Source: Blattamonas nauphoetae (taxonomy: Eukaryota; Preaxostyla; Oxymonadida). From it: a stretch of DNA of 24,780 nt. Under the pieces are notes generated by a model that was not told the DNA's origin, did no database searches, and saw only the letters and a list, made by a program, of their open reading frames with translations. A program made the position numbers and the translations under genes. Location: the NCBI GenBank assembly GCA_033064195.1, contig JARBJD010000673.1, forward strand, positions 1 through 24,780. The letters run 5' to 3'. Within the stretch, counting starts at the first letter, position 1. The number at the start of each line of letters is the position of its first letter. Below are positions 1 to 11,300 of the stretch, in pieces.

Positions 1-1359
1 CTTCTGGAAGAGTGCGCGCTGTGAGTAAGTTGGCTGCATAAAGGCCGAACCGATCCGCGACGGGTGCGGAACGACGTCGGCTCGTTTGACGTATTCCGTT
101 GATGGTCGCTTCCGTGGAGTGGCGAGTCTGTCGTGGAGTTTGCTGGTGTGGCTGAGAATGTCGAAGAAATGTCGCCAGACGAACCGTTGTGGATCTTCTC
201 TCCGGTTTCTTGGCTGGCGGTGAGCTGTTGGGAGGTGAACGAGGCGTGCGCGAGGTTGGACGAGGCTTCGATGCGCTTGTTTGCGGAGGGGGGAGGCGGT
301 GAGAGAGGCTCCGGTGTTTGGAGTGTGTTGCTGTCCATTGTGTGTTTCGAGTGGAGTCTGTTTGTTGATTCAAATCCTTTCTCTTTCCTCTCCACGTGTG
401 TTGTGCTTCTGCTCAGCGTGTTGTGCGACTCGTTGCGTGGGGAGAGCTTCTGCCCTCCTTCCATGATCCCCTCCGTCTGCGCGATCAAACCCATCGAATG
501 CAGACTCCCAGTGTCGGTTAAGAAAGACGAAAGCGTGATTTCCGAATCTGCTCTGCTCATGGTCAGTGTTGTGATCGAACAATTTGTGGGAAAGAGAGCG
601 AGTGTCGGTTGTGGTGTGGATGGATTGCCTGAAACCAACGAGAACGACGTAAAAGTTGATCACTGCGAGAGAGATTCGATCGTCTCGTTGAGATTGTTCA
701 AAGAAAGATATTTGTCGGTGTCTGGGTGGTGGGTGTTGGTGCGTGTGGAGTGGACGAGGTTCATGAAGGGGTTTGTGGCGAGTGGGGAGAAGGTGGGGTT
801 GGGGTGGGTGTGCCGGAGTTTGCGGTGAAGTTGTGTTGGAGAAGGGGAGACAGCTGCTCTGTGGGGCTTCCTTTCGACATGTTGAACAGAAGAGGTGAGC
901 AATTGTTGTGGAGCTGGGAAGGAATTTGTTGAGGGGCTGTTTGTGTCGGATAATCCATTCTGAACTGCAAGGGCGAGGAATTGGAATGTTTGTGGATGCG
1001 AACTGAAGGGGGAACGTGAGATTGGACGGGTGATACTGTTTCTACGGTCTGCGGTGGTACTTGCTGATTCTACTGAGCTTTCTTCTTTCATGTCGCTCTT
1101 TGTCAAATGGTTTGATTTCCGGTTGCGTGAATCGTGAAGAACGCGATGTTTTGTGCTCGTCGGACGGTTTTTCGCAGACTTGATTTCCTGTTGTTCTTTG
1201 TTCTGTTTACTTCGAGTGCGTTGTTCATCTCGTTGTTTTTTTGTCAGATTGTTTGTTTGTTCCTGATTCAGCTCCTTTTCCTTCTGAGCATCTCGTTCCC
1301 AAGCGAAGAAGTCGATGGGTGGGTTTCCTGTTGTATGGCGTGACTTCAGATCGTTTCAT
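1..1359 (-). CDS. Ser/Thr/Pro-rich disordered protein with charged N-terminus, 3' end beyond window
   Basis: I do not recognise the family. On the minus strand one frame is open from 1355 to 663 and again from 659 to the left edge, about 450 codons interrupted only by TGA at 660-662, far more than chance at this base composition. The best start is ATG at 1357-1359, giving MKRSEVTPYNRK in a neighbouring frame; one extra base in the run at 1317-1323 would join it to PPIDFFAWERD. Otherwise the first in-frame ATG is at 1089-1091. About the first 60 residues are rich in K, E, Q and R and could form a helix or coiled coil. The rest is rich in S, T, P, N and Q with runs such as SPPPPS, suggesting intrinsic disorder. 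No signal peptide or membrane segment is seen. A 231-codon plus-strand ORF at 133-828 is its antisense shadow. Coding status is fairly sure; start and integrity are not. Confidence 0.6.
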
Positions 1360-1977
1360 GGAAGCTTACCAATTAAGAACTCATATAAGCAATACAACAC
1401 CGATCAAAGATCGTCAACTCGAACGAGATCCTTAAAGTGATGCGCTCGGAGCGAGGCATTTCTTACTGTTCCTCTGAAACCGACATGACTGCGTTTGGGG
1501 TATTCTTCGCCGTTTCCTGTGTGTGTTCTTTTCGCAAGACCGAAATCAATAAGATTAATCCTGTTCAGATCATGAGAACCTCGGCCAATGATAAAGTTAC
1601 TCTGATAAAAGCAAAGGGAGGGTGACGAAAGATCGAGTCACACTGGTAAGATGTTACTGGCACAATAGGAGTACAATCACGGATATTGGAGTGAAGGAGC
1701 TTGCGCGACTACAGATGATCAGTGAGATCTGCTTGGAGTGTTCAGTTGAGAAAATGAACGATGATTTTTGACGTGGAAGGGTGATTATGACCTTAATGAT
1801 GAATGGAAGTCAATTAAGAGAATAGAAACAATGACGAAGAAGGAAAATATGAAATTTTGAAGATATTGGGAGCCAATATATGACTCGGTCATTGAATAAA
1901 CGAAATGATCAGAAGACGATTCACAGGTCGGGCATACCTCGACATTCAAATGTGTTCGCTCTTATATGAGTGAAAGT
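1360..1977. other. Region without a convincing gene
   Basis: This stretch lies between the start of the left-edge gene and the end of the signal-peptide ORF. The minus frame of the signal-peptide ORF continues here past four TGA codons before the first TAA near 1648, but the translation is short, unbiased and unlike the neighbouring coding regions. Small plus-strand ORFs such as 1437-1625 have no recognisable features. It may hold the promoter and 5' leader of the left-edge gene and the decayed body or 3' end of the signal-peptide gene. I saw no RNA gene or repeat. Confidence 0.4.
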
Positions 1978-2172
1978 TCATTGTCTCAATTCTTTCAGTT
2001 CATTCCGTGAGCCAAAATGGACGATATTGTCGGGTTCTGGACGATTGAGGGAGAGTGTCCTGATTGACAGCGGATTGAGGTGATAATCTGTGAAAGGAAT
2101 CAACTGATGAGAACAACACACAGGAACAGTCATGGATAAGAGGATGAAAAAGAAAAAGAGAGTGTCTTTCAT
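1978..2172 (-). CDS. Short secreted or membrane-protein N-terminus with signal peptide (possibly a gene fragment)
   Basis: A minus-strand ORF starts at a true ATG (2170-2172) and ends at TGA (1978-1980), 64 residues. Its N-terminus is a textbook signal peptide: two charged residues (K, D), a hydrophobic core LFFFFILL followed by SMTVPVCC, and a likely cleavage site around CCS-HQ near residue 21. The remaining 43 or so residues (HQLIPFTDYH...) are hydrophilic and match nothing I know. Large surface proteins with such leaders precede transmembrane pseudokinase domains in the family seen at the right edge, so this may be the 5' end of a related gene that has lost its body, but that is inference. 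The ATG lies 158 bp from the left border of the satellite array, so any upstream promoter is in or next to the array. A short genuine secreted peptide is the alternative. Confidence 0.45.
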   Translation of the reverse strand: MKDTLFFFFILLSMTVPVCCSHQLIPFTDYHLNPLSIRTLSLNRPEPDNIVHFGSRNELKELRQ

Positions 2173-2236
2173 GATTGTGTGATTTTTGAGTTGGATTGTG
2201 GGTTCGATCTAGGATGTCTGGTGGATACGCATTTTC

Positions 2237-2261
2237 AGACTTTTTCCCCCAAAAAAAGTCT
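2237..2261. repeat. Perfect 9-bp inverted repeat with C-rich loop
   Basis: AGACTTTTT (2237-2245) is followed by the loop CCCCCAA and by the exact complement AAAAAGTCT (2253-2261). It lies between the signal-peptide ATG (2172) and the array border (2331), so it would be in the upstream region of that ORF. It could form a hairpin or cruciform. The function is unknown and chance is possible, since most of the stem is A/T homopolymer. Confidence 0.5.
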
Positions 2262-2305
2262 TAGATAGAGTGAAATAGATTGATTGAACGAAAAAAATGG
2301 AGGAG

Positions 2306-2316
2306 TCGAGTCTCGA
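2306..2316. repeat. Short palindrome next to the array border
   Basis: TCGAG-T-CTCGA is a perfect 11-bp palindrome with one central base. It lies 14 bp before the first satellite unit. It resembles a dimeric protein-binding site in form, but no factor can be named and a chance occurrence is plausible. Confidence 0.3.
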
Positions 2317-5300
2317 AAAATGGACCCCAGATAACCGAAGACAATCGGTCTGACACCTGAGACAGCTTTGATTAAGATAACCGAAGACAATCGGTCTGAC
2401 ACCTGAGACAGCTTTGATTAAGATAACCGAAGACAATCGGTCTGACACCTGAGACAGCTTTGATTAAGATAACCGAAGACAATCGGTCTGACACCTGAGA
2501 CAGCTTTGATTAAGATAACCGAAGACAATCGGTCTGACACCTGAGACAGCTTTGATTAAGATAACCGAAGACAATCGGTCTGACACCTGAGACAGCTTTG
2601 ATTAAGATAACCGAAGACAATCGGTCTGACACCTGAGACAGCTTTGATTAAGATAACCGAAGACAATCGGTCTGACACCTGAGACAGCTTTGATTAAGAT
2701 AACCGAAGACAATCGGTCTGACACCTGAGACAGCTTTGATTAAGATAACCGAAGACAATCGGTCTGACACCTGAGACAGCTTTGATTAAGATAACCGAAG
2801 ACAATCGGTCTGACACCTGAGACAGCTTTGATTAAGATAACCGAAGACAATCGGTCTGACACCTGAGACAGCTTTGATTAAGATAACCGAAGACAATCGG
2901 TCTGACACCTGAGACAGCTTTGATTAAGATAACCGAAGACAATCGGTCTGACACCTGAGACAGCTTTGATTAAGATAACCGAAGACAATCGGTCTGACAC
3001 CTGAGACAGCTTTGATTAAGATAACCGAAGACAATCGGTCTGACACCTGAGACAGCTTTGATTAAGATAACCGAAGACAATCGGTCTGACACCTGAGACA
3101 GCTTTGATTAAGATAACCGAAGACAATCGGTCTGACACCTGAGACAGCTTTGATTAAGATAACCGAAGACAATCGGTCTGACACCTGAGACAGCTTTGAT
3201 TAAGATAACCGAAGACAATCGGTCTGACACCTGAGACAGCTTTGATTAAGATAACCGAAGACAATCGGTCTGACACCTGAGACAGCTTTGATTAAGATAA
3301 CCGAAGACAATCGGTCTGACACCTGAGACAGCTTTGATTAAGATAACCGAAGACAATCGGTCTGACACCTGAGACAGCTTTGATTAAGATAACCGAAGAC
3401 AATCGGTCTGACACCTGAGACAGCTTTGATTAAGATAACCGAAGACAATCGGTCTGACACCTGAGACAGCTTTGATTAAGATAACCGAAGACAATCGGTC
3501 TGACACCTGAGACAGCTTTGATTAAGATAACCGAAGACAATCGGTCTGACACCTGAGACAGCTTTGATTAAGATAACCGAAGACAATCGGTCTGACACCT
3601 GAGACAGCTTTGATTAAGATAACCGAAGACAATCGGTCTGACACCTGAGACAGCTTTGATTAAGATAACCGAAGACAATCGGTCTGACACCTGAGACAGC
3701 TTTGATTAAGATAACCGAAGACAATCGGTCTGACACCTGAGACAGCTTTGATTAAGATAACCGAAGACAATCGGTCTGACACCTGAGACAGCTTTGATTA
3801 AGATAACCGAAGACAATCGGTCTGACACCTGAGACAGCTTTGATTAAGATAACCGAAGACAATCGGTCTGACACCTGAGACAGCTTTGATTAAGATAACC
3901 GAAGACAATCGGTCTGACACCTGAGACAGCTTTGATTAAGATAACCGAAGACAATCGGTCTGACACCTGAGACAGCTTTGATTAAGATAACCGAAGACAA
4001 TCGGTCTGACACCTGAGACAGCTTTGATTAAGATAACCGAAGACAATCGGTCTGACACCTGAGACAGCTTTGATTAAGATAACCGAAGACAATCGGTCTG
4101 ACACCTGAGACAGCTTTGATTAAGATAACCGAAGACAATCGGTCTGACACCTGAGACAGCTTTGATTAAGATAACCGAAGACAATCGGTCTGACACCTGA
4201 GACAGCTTTGATTAAGATAACCGAAGACAATCGGTCTGACACCTGAGACAGCTTTGATTAAGATAACCGAAGACAATCGGTCTGACACCTGAGACAGCTT
4301 TGATTAAGATAACCGAAGACAATCGGTCTGACACCTGAGACAGCTTTGATTAAGATAACCGAAGACAATCGGTCTGACACCTGAGACAGCTTTGATTAAG
4401 ATAACCGAAGACAATCGGTCTGACACCTGAGACAGCTTTGATTAAGATAACCGAAGACAATCGGTCTGACACCTGAGACAGCTTTGATTAAGATAACCGA
4501 AGACAATCGGTCTGACACCTGAGACAGCTTTGATTAAGATAACCGAAGACAATCGGTCTGACACCTGAGACAGCTTTGATTAAGATAACCGAAGACAATC
4601 GGTCTGACACCTGAGACAGCTTTGATTAAGATAACCGAAGACAATCGGTCTGACACCTGAGACAGCTTTGATTAAGATAACCGAAGACAATCGGTCTGAC
4701 ACCTGAGACAGCTTTGATTAAGATAACCGAAGACAATCGGTCTGACACCTGAGACAGCTTTGATTAAGATAACCGAAGACAATCGGTCTGACACCTGAGA
4801 CAGCTTTGATTAAGATAACCGAAGACAATCGGTCTGACACCTGAGACAGCTTTGATTAAGATAACCGAAGACAATCGGTCTGACACCTGAGACAGCTTTG
4901 ATTAAGATAACCGAAGACAATCGGTCTGACACCTGAGACAGCTTTGATTAAGATAACCGAAGACAATCGGTCTGACACCTGAGACAGCTTTGATTAAGAT
5001 AACCGAAGACAATCGGTCTGACACCTGAGACAGCTTTGATTAAGATAACCGAAGACAATCGGTCTGACACCTGAGACAGCTTTGATTAAGATAACCGAAG
5101 ACAATCGGTCTGACACCTGAGACAGCTTTGATTAAGATAACCGAAGACAATCGGTCTGACACCTGAGACAGCTTTGATTAAGATAACCGAAGACAATCGG
5201 TCTGACACCTGAGACAGCTTTGATTAAGATAACCGAAGACAATCGGTCTGACACCTGAGACAGCTTTGATTAAGATAACCGAAGACAATCGGTCTGACAC

Positions 5301-8300
5301 CTGAGACAGCTTTGATTAAGATAACCGAAGACAATCGGTCTGACACCTGAGACAGCTTTGATTAAGATAACCGAAGACAATCGGTCTGACACCTGAGACA
5401 GCTTTGATTAAGATAACCGAAGACAATCGGTCTGACACCTGAGACAGCTTTGATTAAGATAACCGAAGACAATCGGTCTGACACCTGAGACAGCTTTGAT
5501 TAAGATAACCGAAGACAATCGGTCTGACACCTGAGACAGCTTTGATTAAGATAACCGAAGACAATCGGTCTGACACCTGAGACAGCTTTGATTAAGATAA
5601 CCGAAGACAATCGGTCTGACACCTGAGACAGCTTTGATTAAGATAACCGAAGACAATCGGTCTGACACCTGAGACAGCTTTGATTAAGATAACCGAAGAC
5701 AATCGGTCTGACACCTGAGACAGCTTTGATTAAGATAACCGAAGACAATCGGTCTGACACCTGAGACAGCTTTGATTAAGATAACCGAAGACAATCGGTC
5801 TGACACCTGAGACAGCTTTGATTAAGATAACCGAAGACAATCGGTCTGACACCTGAGACAGCTTTGATTAAGATAACCGAAGACAATCGGTCTGACACCT
5901 GAGACAGCTTTGATTAAGATAACCGAAGACAATCGGTCTGACACCTGAGACAGCTTTGATTAAGATAACCGAAGACAATCGGTCTGACACCTGAGACAGC
6001 TTTGATTAAGATAACCGAAGACAATCGGTCTGACACCTGAGACAGCTTTGATTAAGATAACCGAAGACAATCGGTCTGACACCTGAGACAGCTTTGATTA
6101 AGATAACCGAAGACAATCGGTCTGACACCTGAGACAGCTTTGATTAAGATAACCGAAGACAATCGGTCTGACACCTGAGACAGCTTTGATTAAGATAACC
6201 GAAGACAATCGGTCTGACACCTGAGACAGCTTTGATTAAGATAACCGAAGACAATCGGTCTGACACCTGAGACAGCTTTGATTAAGATAACCGAAGACAA
6301 TCGGTCTGACACCTGAGACAGCTTTGATTAAGATAACCGAAGACAATCGGTCTGACACCTGAGACAGCTTTGATTAAGATAACCGAAGACAATCGGTCTG
6401 ACACCTGAGACAGCTTTGATTAAGATAACCGAAGACAATCGGTCTGACACCTGAGACAGCTTTGATTAAGATAACCGAAGACAATCGGTCTGACACCTGA
6501 GACAGCTTTGATTAAGATAACCGAAGACAATCGGTCTGACACCTGAGACAGCTTTGATTAAGATAACCGAAGACAATCGGTCTGACACCTGAGACAGCTT
6601 TGATTAAGATAACCGAAGACAATCGGTCTGACACCTGAGACAGCTTTGATTAAGATAACCGAAGACAATCGGTCTGACACCTGAGACAGCTTTGATTAAG
6701 ATAACCGAAGACAATCGGTCTGACACCTGAGACAGCTTTGATTAAGATAACCGAAGACAATCGGTCTGACACCTGAGACAGCTTTGATTAAGATAACCGA
6801 AGACAATCGGTCTGACACCTGAGACAGCTTTGATTAAGATAACCGAAGACAATCGGTCTGACACCTGAGACAGCTTTGATTAAGATAACCGAAGACAATC
6901 GGTCTGACACCTGAGACAGCTTTGATTAAGATAACCGAAGACAATCGGTCTGACACCTGAGACAGCTTTGATTAAGATAACCGAAGACAATCGGTCTGAC
7001 ACCTGAGACAGCTTTGATTAAGATAACCGAAGACAATCGGTCTGACACCTGAGACAGCTTTGATTAAGATAACCGAAGACAATCGGTCTGACACCTGAGA
7101 CAGCTTTGATTAAGATAACCGAAGACAATCGGTCTGACACCTGAGACAGCTTTGATTAAGATAACCGAAGACAATCGGTCTGACACCTGAGACAGCTTTG
7201 ATTAAGATAACCGAAGACAATCGGTCTGACACCTGAGACAGCTTTGATTAAGATAACCGAAGACAATCGGTCTGACACCTGAGACAGCTTTGATTAAGAT
7301 AACCGAAGACAATCGGTCTGACACCTGAGACAGCTTTGATTAAGATAACCGAAGACAATCGGTCTGACACCTGAGACAGCTTTGATTAAGATAACCGAAG
7401 ACAATCGGTCTGACACCTGAGACAGCTTTGATTAAGATAACCGAAGACAATCGGTCTGACACCTGAGACAGCTTTGATTAAGATAACCGAAGACAATCGG
7501 TCTGACACCTGAGACAGCTTTGATTAAGATAACCGAAGACAATCGGTCTGACACCTGAGACAGCTTTGATTAAGATAACCGAAGACAATCGGTCTGACAC
7601 CTGAGACAGCTTTGATTAAGATAACCGAAGACAATCGGTCTGACACCTGAGACAGCTTTGATTAAGATAACCGAAGACAATCGGTCTGACACCTGAGACA
7701 GCTTTGATTAAGATAACCGAAGACAATCGGTCTGACACCTGAGACAGCTTTGATTAAGATAACCGAAGACAATCGGTCTGACACCTGAGACAGCTTTGAT
7801 TAAGATAACCGAAGACAATCGGTCTGACACCTGAGACAGCTTTGATTAAGATAACCGAAGACAATCGGTCTGACACCTGAGACAGCTTTGATTAAGATAA
7901 CCGAAGACAATCGGTCTGACACCTGAGACAGCTTTGATTAAGATAACCGAAGACAATCGGTCTGACACCTGAGACAGCTTTGATTAAGATAACCGAAGAC
8001 AATCGGTCTGACACCTGAGACAGCTTTGATTAAGATAACCGAAGACAATCGGTCTGACACCTGAGACAGCTTTGATTAAGATAACCGAAGACAATCGGTC
8101 TGACACCTGAGACAGCTTTGATTAAGATAACCGAAGACAATCGGTCTGACACCTGAGACAGCTTTGATTAAGATAACCGAAGACAATCGGTCTGACACCT
8201 GAGACAGCTTTGATTAAGATAACCGAAGACAATCGGTCTGACACCTGAGACAGCTTTGATTAAGATAACCGAAGACAATCGGTCTGACACCTGAGACAGC

Positions 8301-11300
8301 TTTGATTAAGATAACCGAAGACAATCGGTCTGACACCTGAGACAGCTTTGATTAAGATAACCGAAGACAATCGGTCTGACACCTGAGACAGCTTTGATTA
8401 AGATAACCGAAGACAATCGGTCTGACACCTGAGACAGCTTTGATTAAGATAACCGAAGACAATCGGTCTGACACCTGAGACAGCTTTGATTAAGATAACC
8501 GAAGACAATCGGTCTGACACCTGAGACAGCTTTGATTAAGATAACCGAAGACAATCGGTCTGACACCTGAGACAGCTTTGATTAAGATAACCGAAGACAA
8601 TCGGTCTGACACCTGAGACAGCTTTGATTAAGATAACCGAAGACAATCGGTCTGACACCTGAGACAGCTTTGATTAAGATAACCGAAGACAATCGGTCTG
8701 ACACCTGAGACAGCTTTGATTAAGATAACCGAAGACAATCGGTCTGACACCTGAGACAGCTTTGATTAAGATAACCGAAGACAATCGGTCTGACACCTGA
8801 GACAGCTTTGATTAAGATAACCGAAGACAATCGGTCTGACACCTGAGACAGCTTTGATTAAGATAACCGAAGACAATCGGTCTGACACCTGAGACAGCTT
8901 TGATTAAGATAACCGAAGACAATCGGTCTGACACCTGAGACAGCTTTGATTAAGATAACCGAAGACAATCGGTCTGACACCTGAGACAGCTTTGATTAAG
9001 ATAACCGAAGACAATCGGTCTGACACCTGAGACAGCTTTGATTAAGATAACCGAAGACAATCGGTCTGACACCTGAGACAGCTTTGATTAAGATAACCGA
9101 AGACAATCGGTCTGACACCTGAGACAGCTTTGATTAAGATAACCGAAGACAATCGGTCTGACACCTGAGACAGCTTTGATTAAGATAACCGAAGACAATC
9201 GGTCTGACACCTGAGACAGCTTTGATTAAGATAACCGAAGACAATCGGTCTGACACCTGAGACAGCTTTGATTAAGATAACCGAAGACAATCGGTCTGAC
9301 ACCTGAGACAGCTTTGATTAAGATAACCGAAGACAATCGGTCTGACACCTGAGACAGCTTTGATTAAGATAACCGAAGACAATCGGTCTGACACCTGAGA
9401 CAGCTTTGATTAAGATAACCGAAGACAATCGGTCTGACACCTGAGACAGCTTTGATTAAGATAACCGAAGACAATCGGTCTGACACCTGAGACAGCTTTG
9501 ATTAAGATAACCGAAGACAATCGGTCTGACACCTGAGACAGCTTTGATTAAGATAACCGAAGACAATCGGTCTGACACCTGAGACAGCTTTGATTAAGAT
9601 AACCGAAGACAATCGGTCTGACACCTGAGACAGCTTTGATTAAGATAACCGAAGACAATCGGTCTGACACCTGAGACAGCTTTGATTAAGATAACCGAAG
9701 ACAATCGGTCTGACACCTGAGACAGCTTTGATTAAGATAACCGAAGACAATCGGTCTGACACCTGAGACAGCTTTGATTAAGATAACCGAAGACAATCGG
9801 TCTGACACCTGAGACAGCTTTGATTAAGATAACCGAAGACAATCGGTCTGACACCTGAGACAGCTTTGATTAAGATAACCGAAGACAATCGGTCTGACAC
9901 CTGAGACAGCTTTGATTAAGATAACCGAAGACAATCGGTCTGACACCTGAGACAGCTTTGATTAAGATAACCGAAGACAATCGGTCTGACACCTGAGACA
10001 GCTTTGATTAAGATAACCGAAGACAATCGGTCTGACACCTGAGACAGCTTTGATTAAGATAACCGAAGACAATCGGTCTGACACCTGAGACAGCTTTGAT
10101 TAAGATAACCGAAGACAATCGGTCTGACACCTGAGACAGCTTTGATTAAGATAACCGAAGACAATCGGTCTGACACCTGAGACAGCTTTGATTAAGATAA
10201 CCGAAGACAATCGGTCTGACACCTGAGACAGCTTTGATTAAGATAACCGAAGACAATCGGTCTGACACCTGAGACAGCTTTGATTAAGATAACCGAAGAC
10301 AATCGGTCTGACACCTGAGACAGCTTTGATTAAGATAACCGAAGACAATCGGTCTGACACCTGAGACAGCTTTGATTAAGATAACCGAAGACAATCGGTC
10401 TGACACCTGAGACAGCTTTGATTAAGATAACCGAAGACAATCGGTCTGACACCTGAGACAGCTTTGATTAAGATAACCGAAGACAATCGGTCTGACACCT
10501 GAGACAGCTTTGATTAAGATAACCGAAGACAATCGGTCTGACACCTGAGACAGCTTTGATTAAGATAACCGAAGACAATCGGTCTGACACCTGAGACAGC
10601 TTTGATTAAGATAACCGAAGACAATCGGTCTGACACCTGAGACAGCTTTGATTAAGATAACCGAAGACAATCGGTCTGACACCTGAGACAGCTTTGATTA
10701 AGATAACCGAAGACAATCGGTCTGACACCTGAGACAGCTTTGATTAAGATAACCGAAGACAATCGGTCTGACACCTGAGACAGCTTTGATTAAGATAACC
10801 GAAGACAATCGGTCTGACACCTGAGACAGCTTTGATTAAGATAACCGAAGACAATCGGTCTGACACCTGAGACAGCTTTGATTAAGATAACCGAAGACAA
10901 TCGGTCTGACACCTGAGACAGCTTTGATTAAGATAACCGAAGACAATCGGTCTGACACCTGAGACAGCTTTGATTAAGATAACCGAAGACAATCGGTCTG
11001 ACACCTGAGACAGCTTTGATTAAGATAACCGAAGACAATCGGTCTGACACCTGAGACAGCTTTGATTAAGATAACCGAAGACAATCGGTCTGACACCTGA
11101 GACAGCTTTGATTAAGATAACCGAAGACAATCGGTCTGACACCTGAGACAGCTTTGATTAAGATAACCGAAGACAATCGGTCTGACACCTGAGACAGCTT
11201 TGATTAAGATAACCGAAGACAATCGGTCTGACACCTGAGACAGCTTTGATTAAGATAACCGAAGACAATCGGTCTGACACCTGAGACAGCTTTGATTAAG

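Noticed and set aside
629-663. Possible 35-bp intron (GTGATC...TTTCAG) that would remove the TGA at 660-662
   Set aside because: Removal shifts the frame away from the long downstream S/T/P-rich frame into one that ends near 370.
133-828. Plus-strand ORF of 231 codons
   Set aside because: The minus strand is open over a longer span with a more protein-like, biased composition; the plus ORF has mixed Cys/Val/Trp-rich content, no motif, and looks like an antisense shadow.
1328-1369. Possible 42-bp intron (GTAAGC...CAACAG) at the start of the left-edge gene
   Set aside because: The sequence upstream of the donor has stops and no coding character; an ATG at 1357-1359 with a one-base homopolymer error is simpler.
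2356-2376. CACCTG (E-box-like) and CTTTGAT (TCF/LEF-like) words in the unit
   Set aside because: These motifs are defined for animal factors; short matches in a protist satellite carry no weight.
2209-2448. Minus-strand ORF reading from the satellite into the flank, and similar ORFs at 13918-14133, 18639-18824 and 18794-19006
   Set aside because: They begin at non-ATG codons in repeat units and exist only because the border or an irregular unit shifts the rotating frame away from the recurrent TAA.
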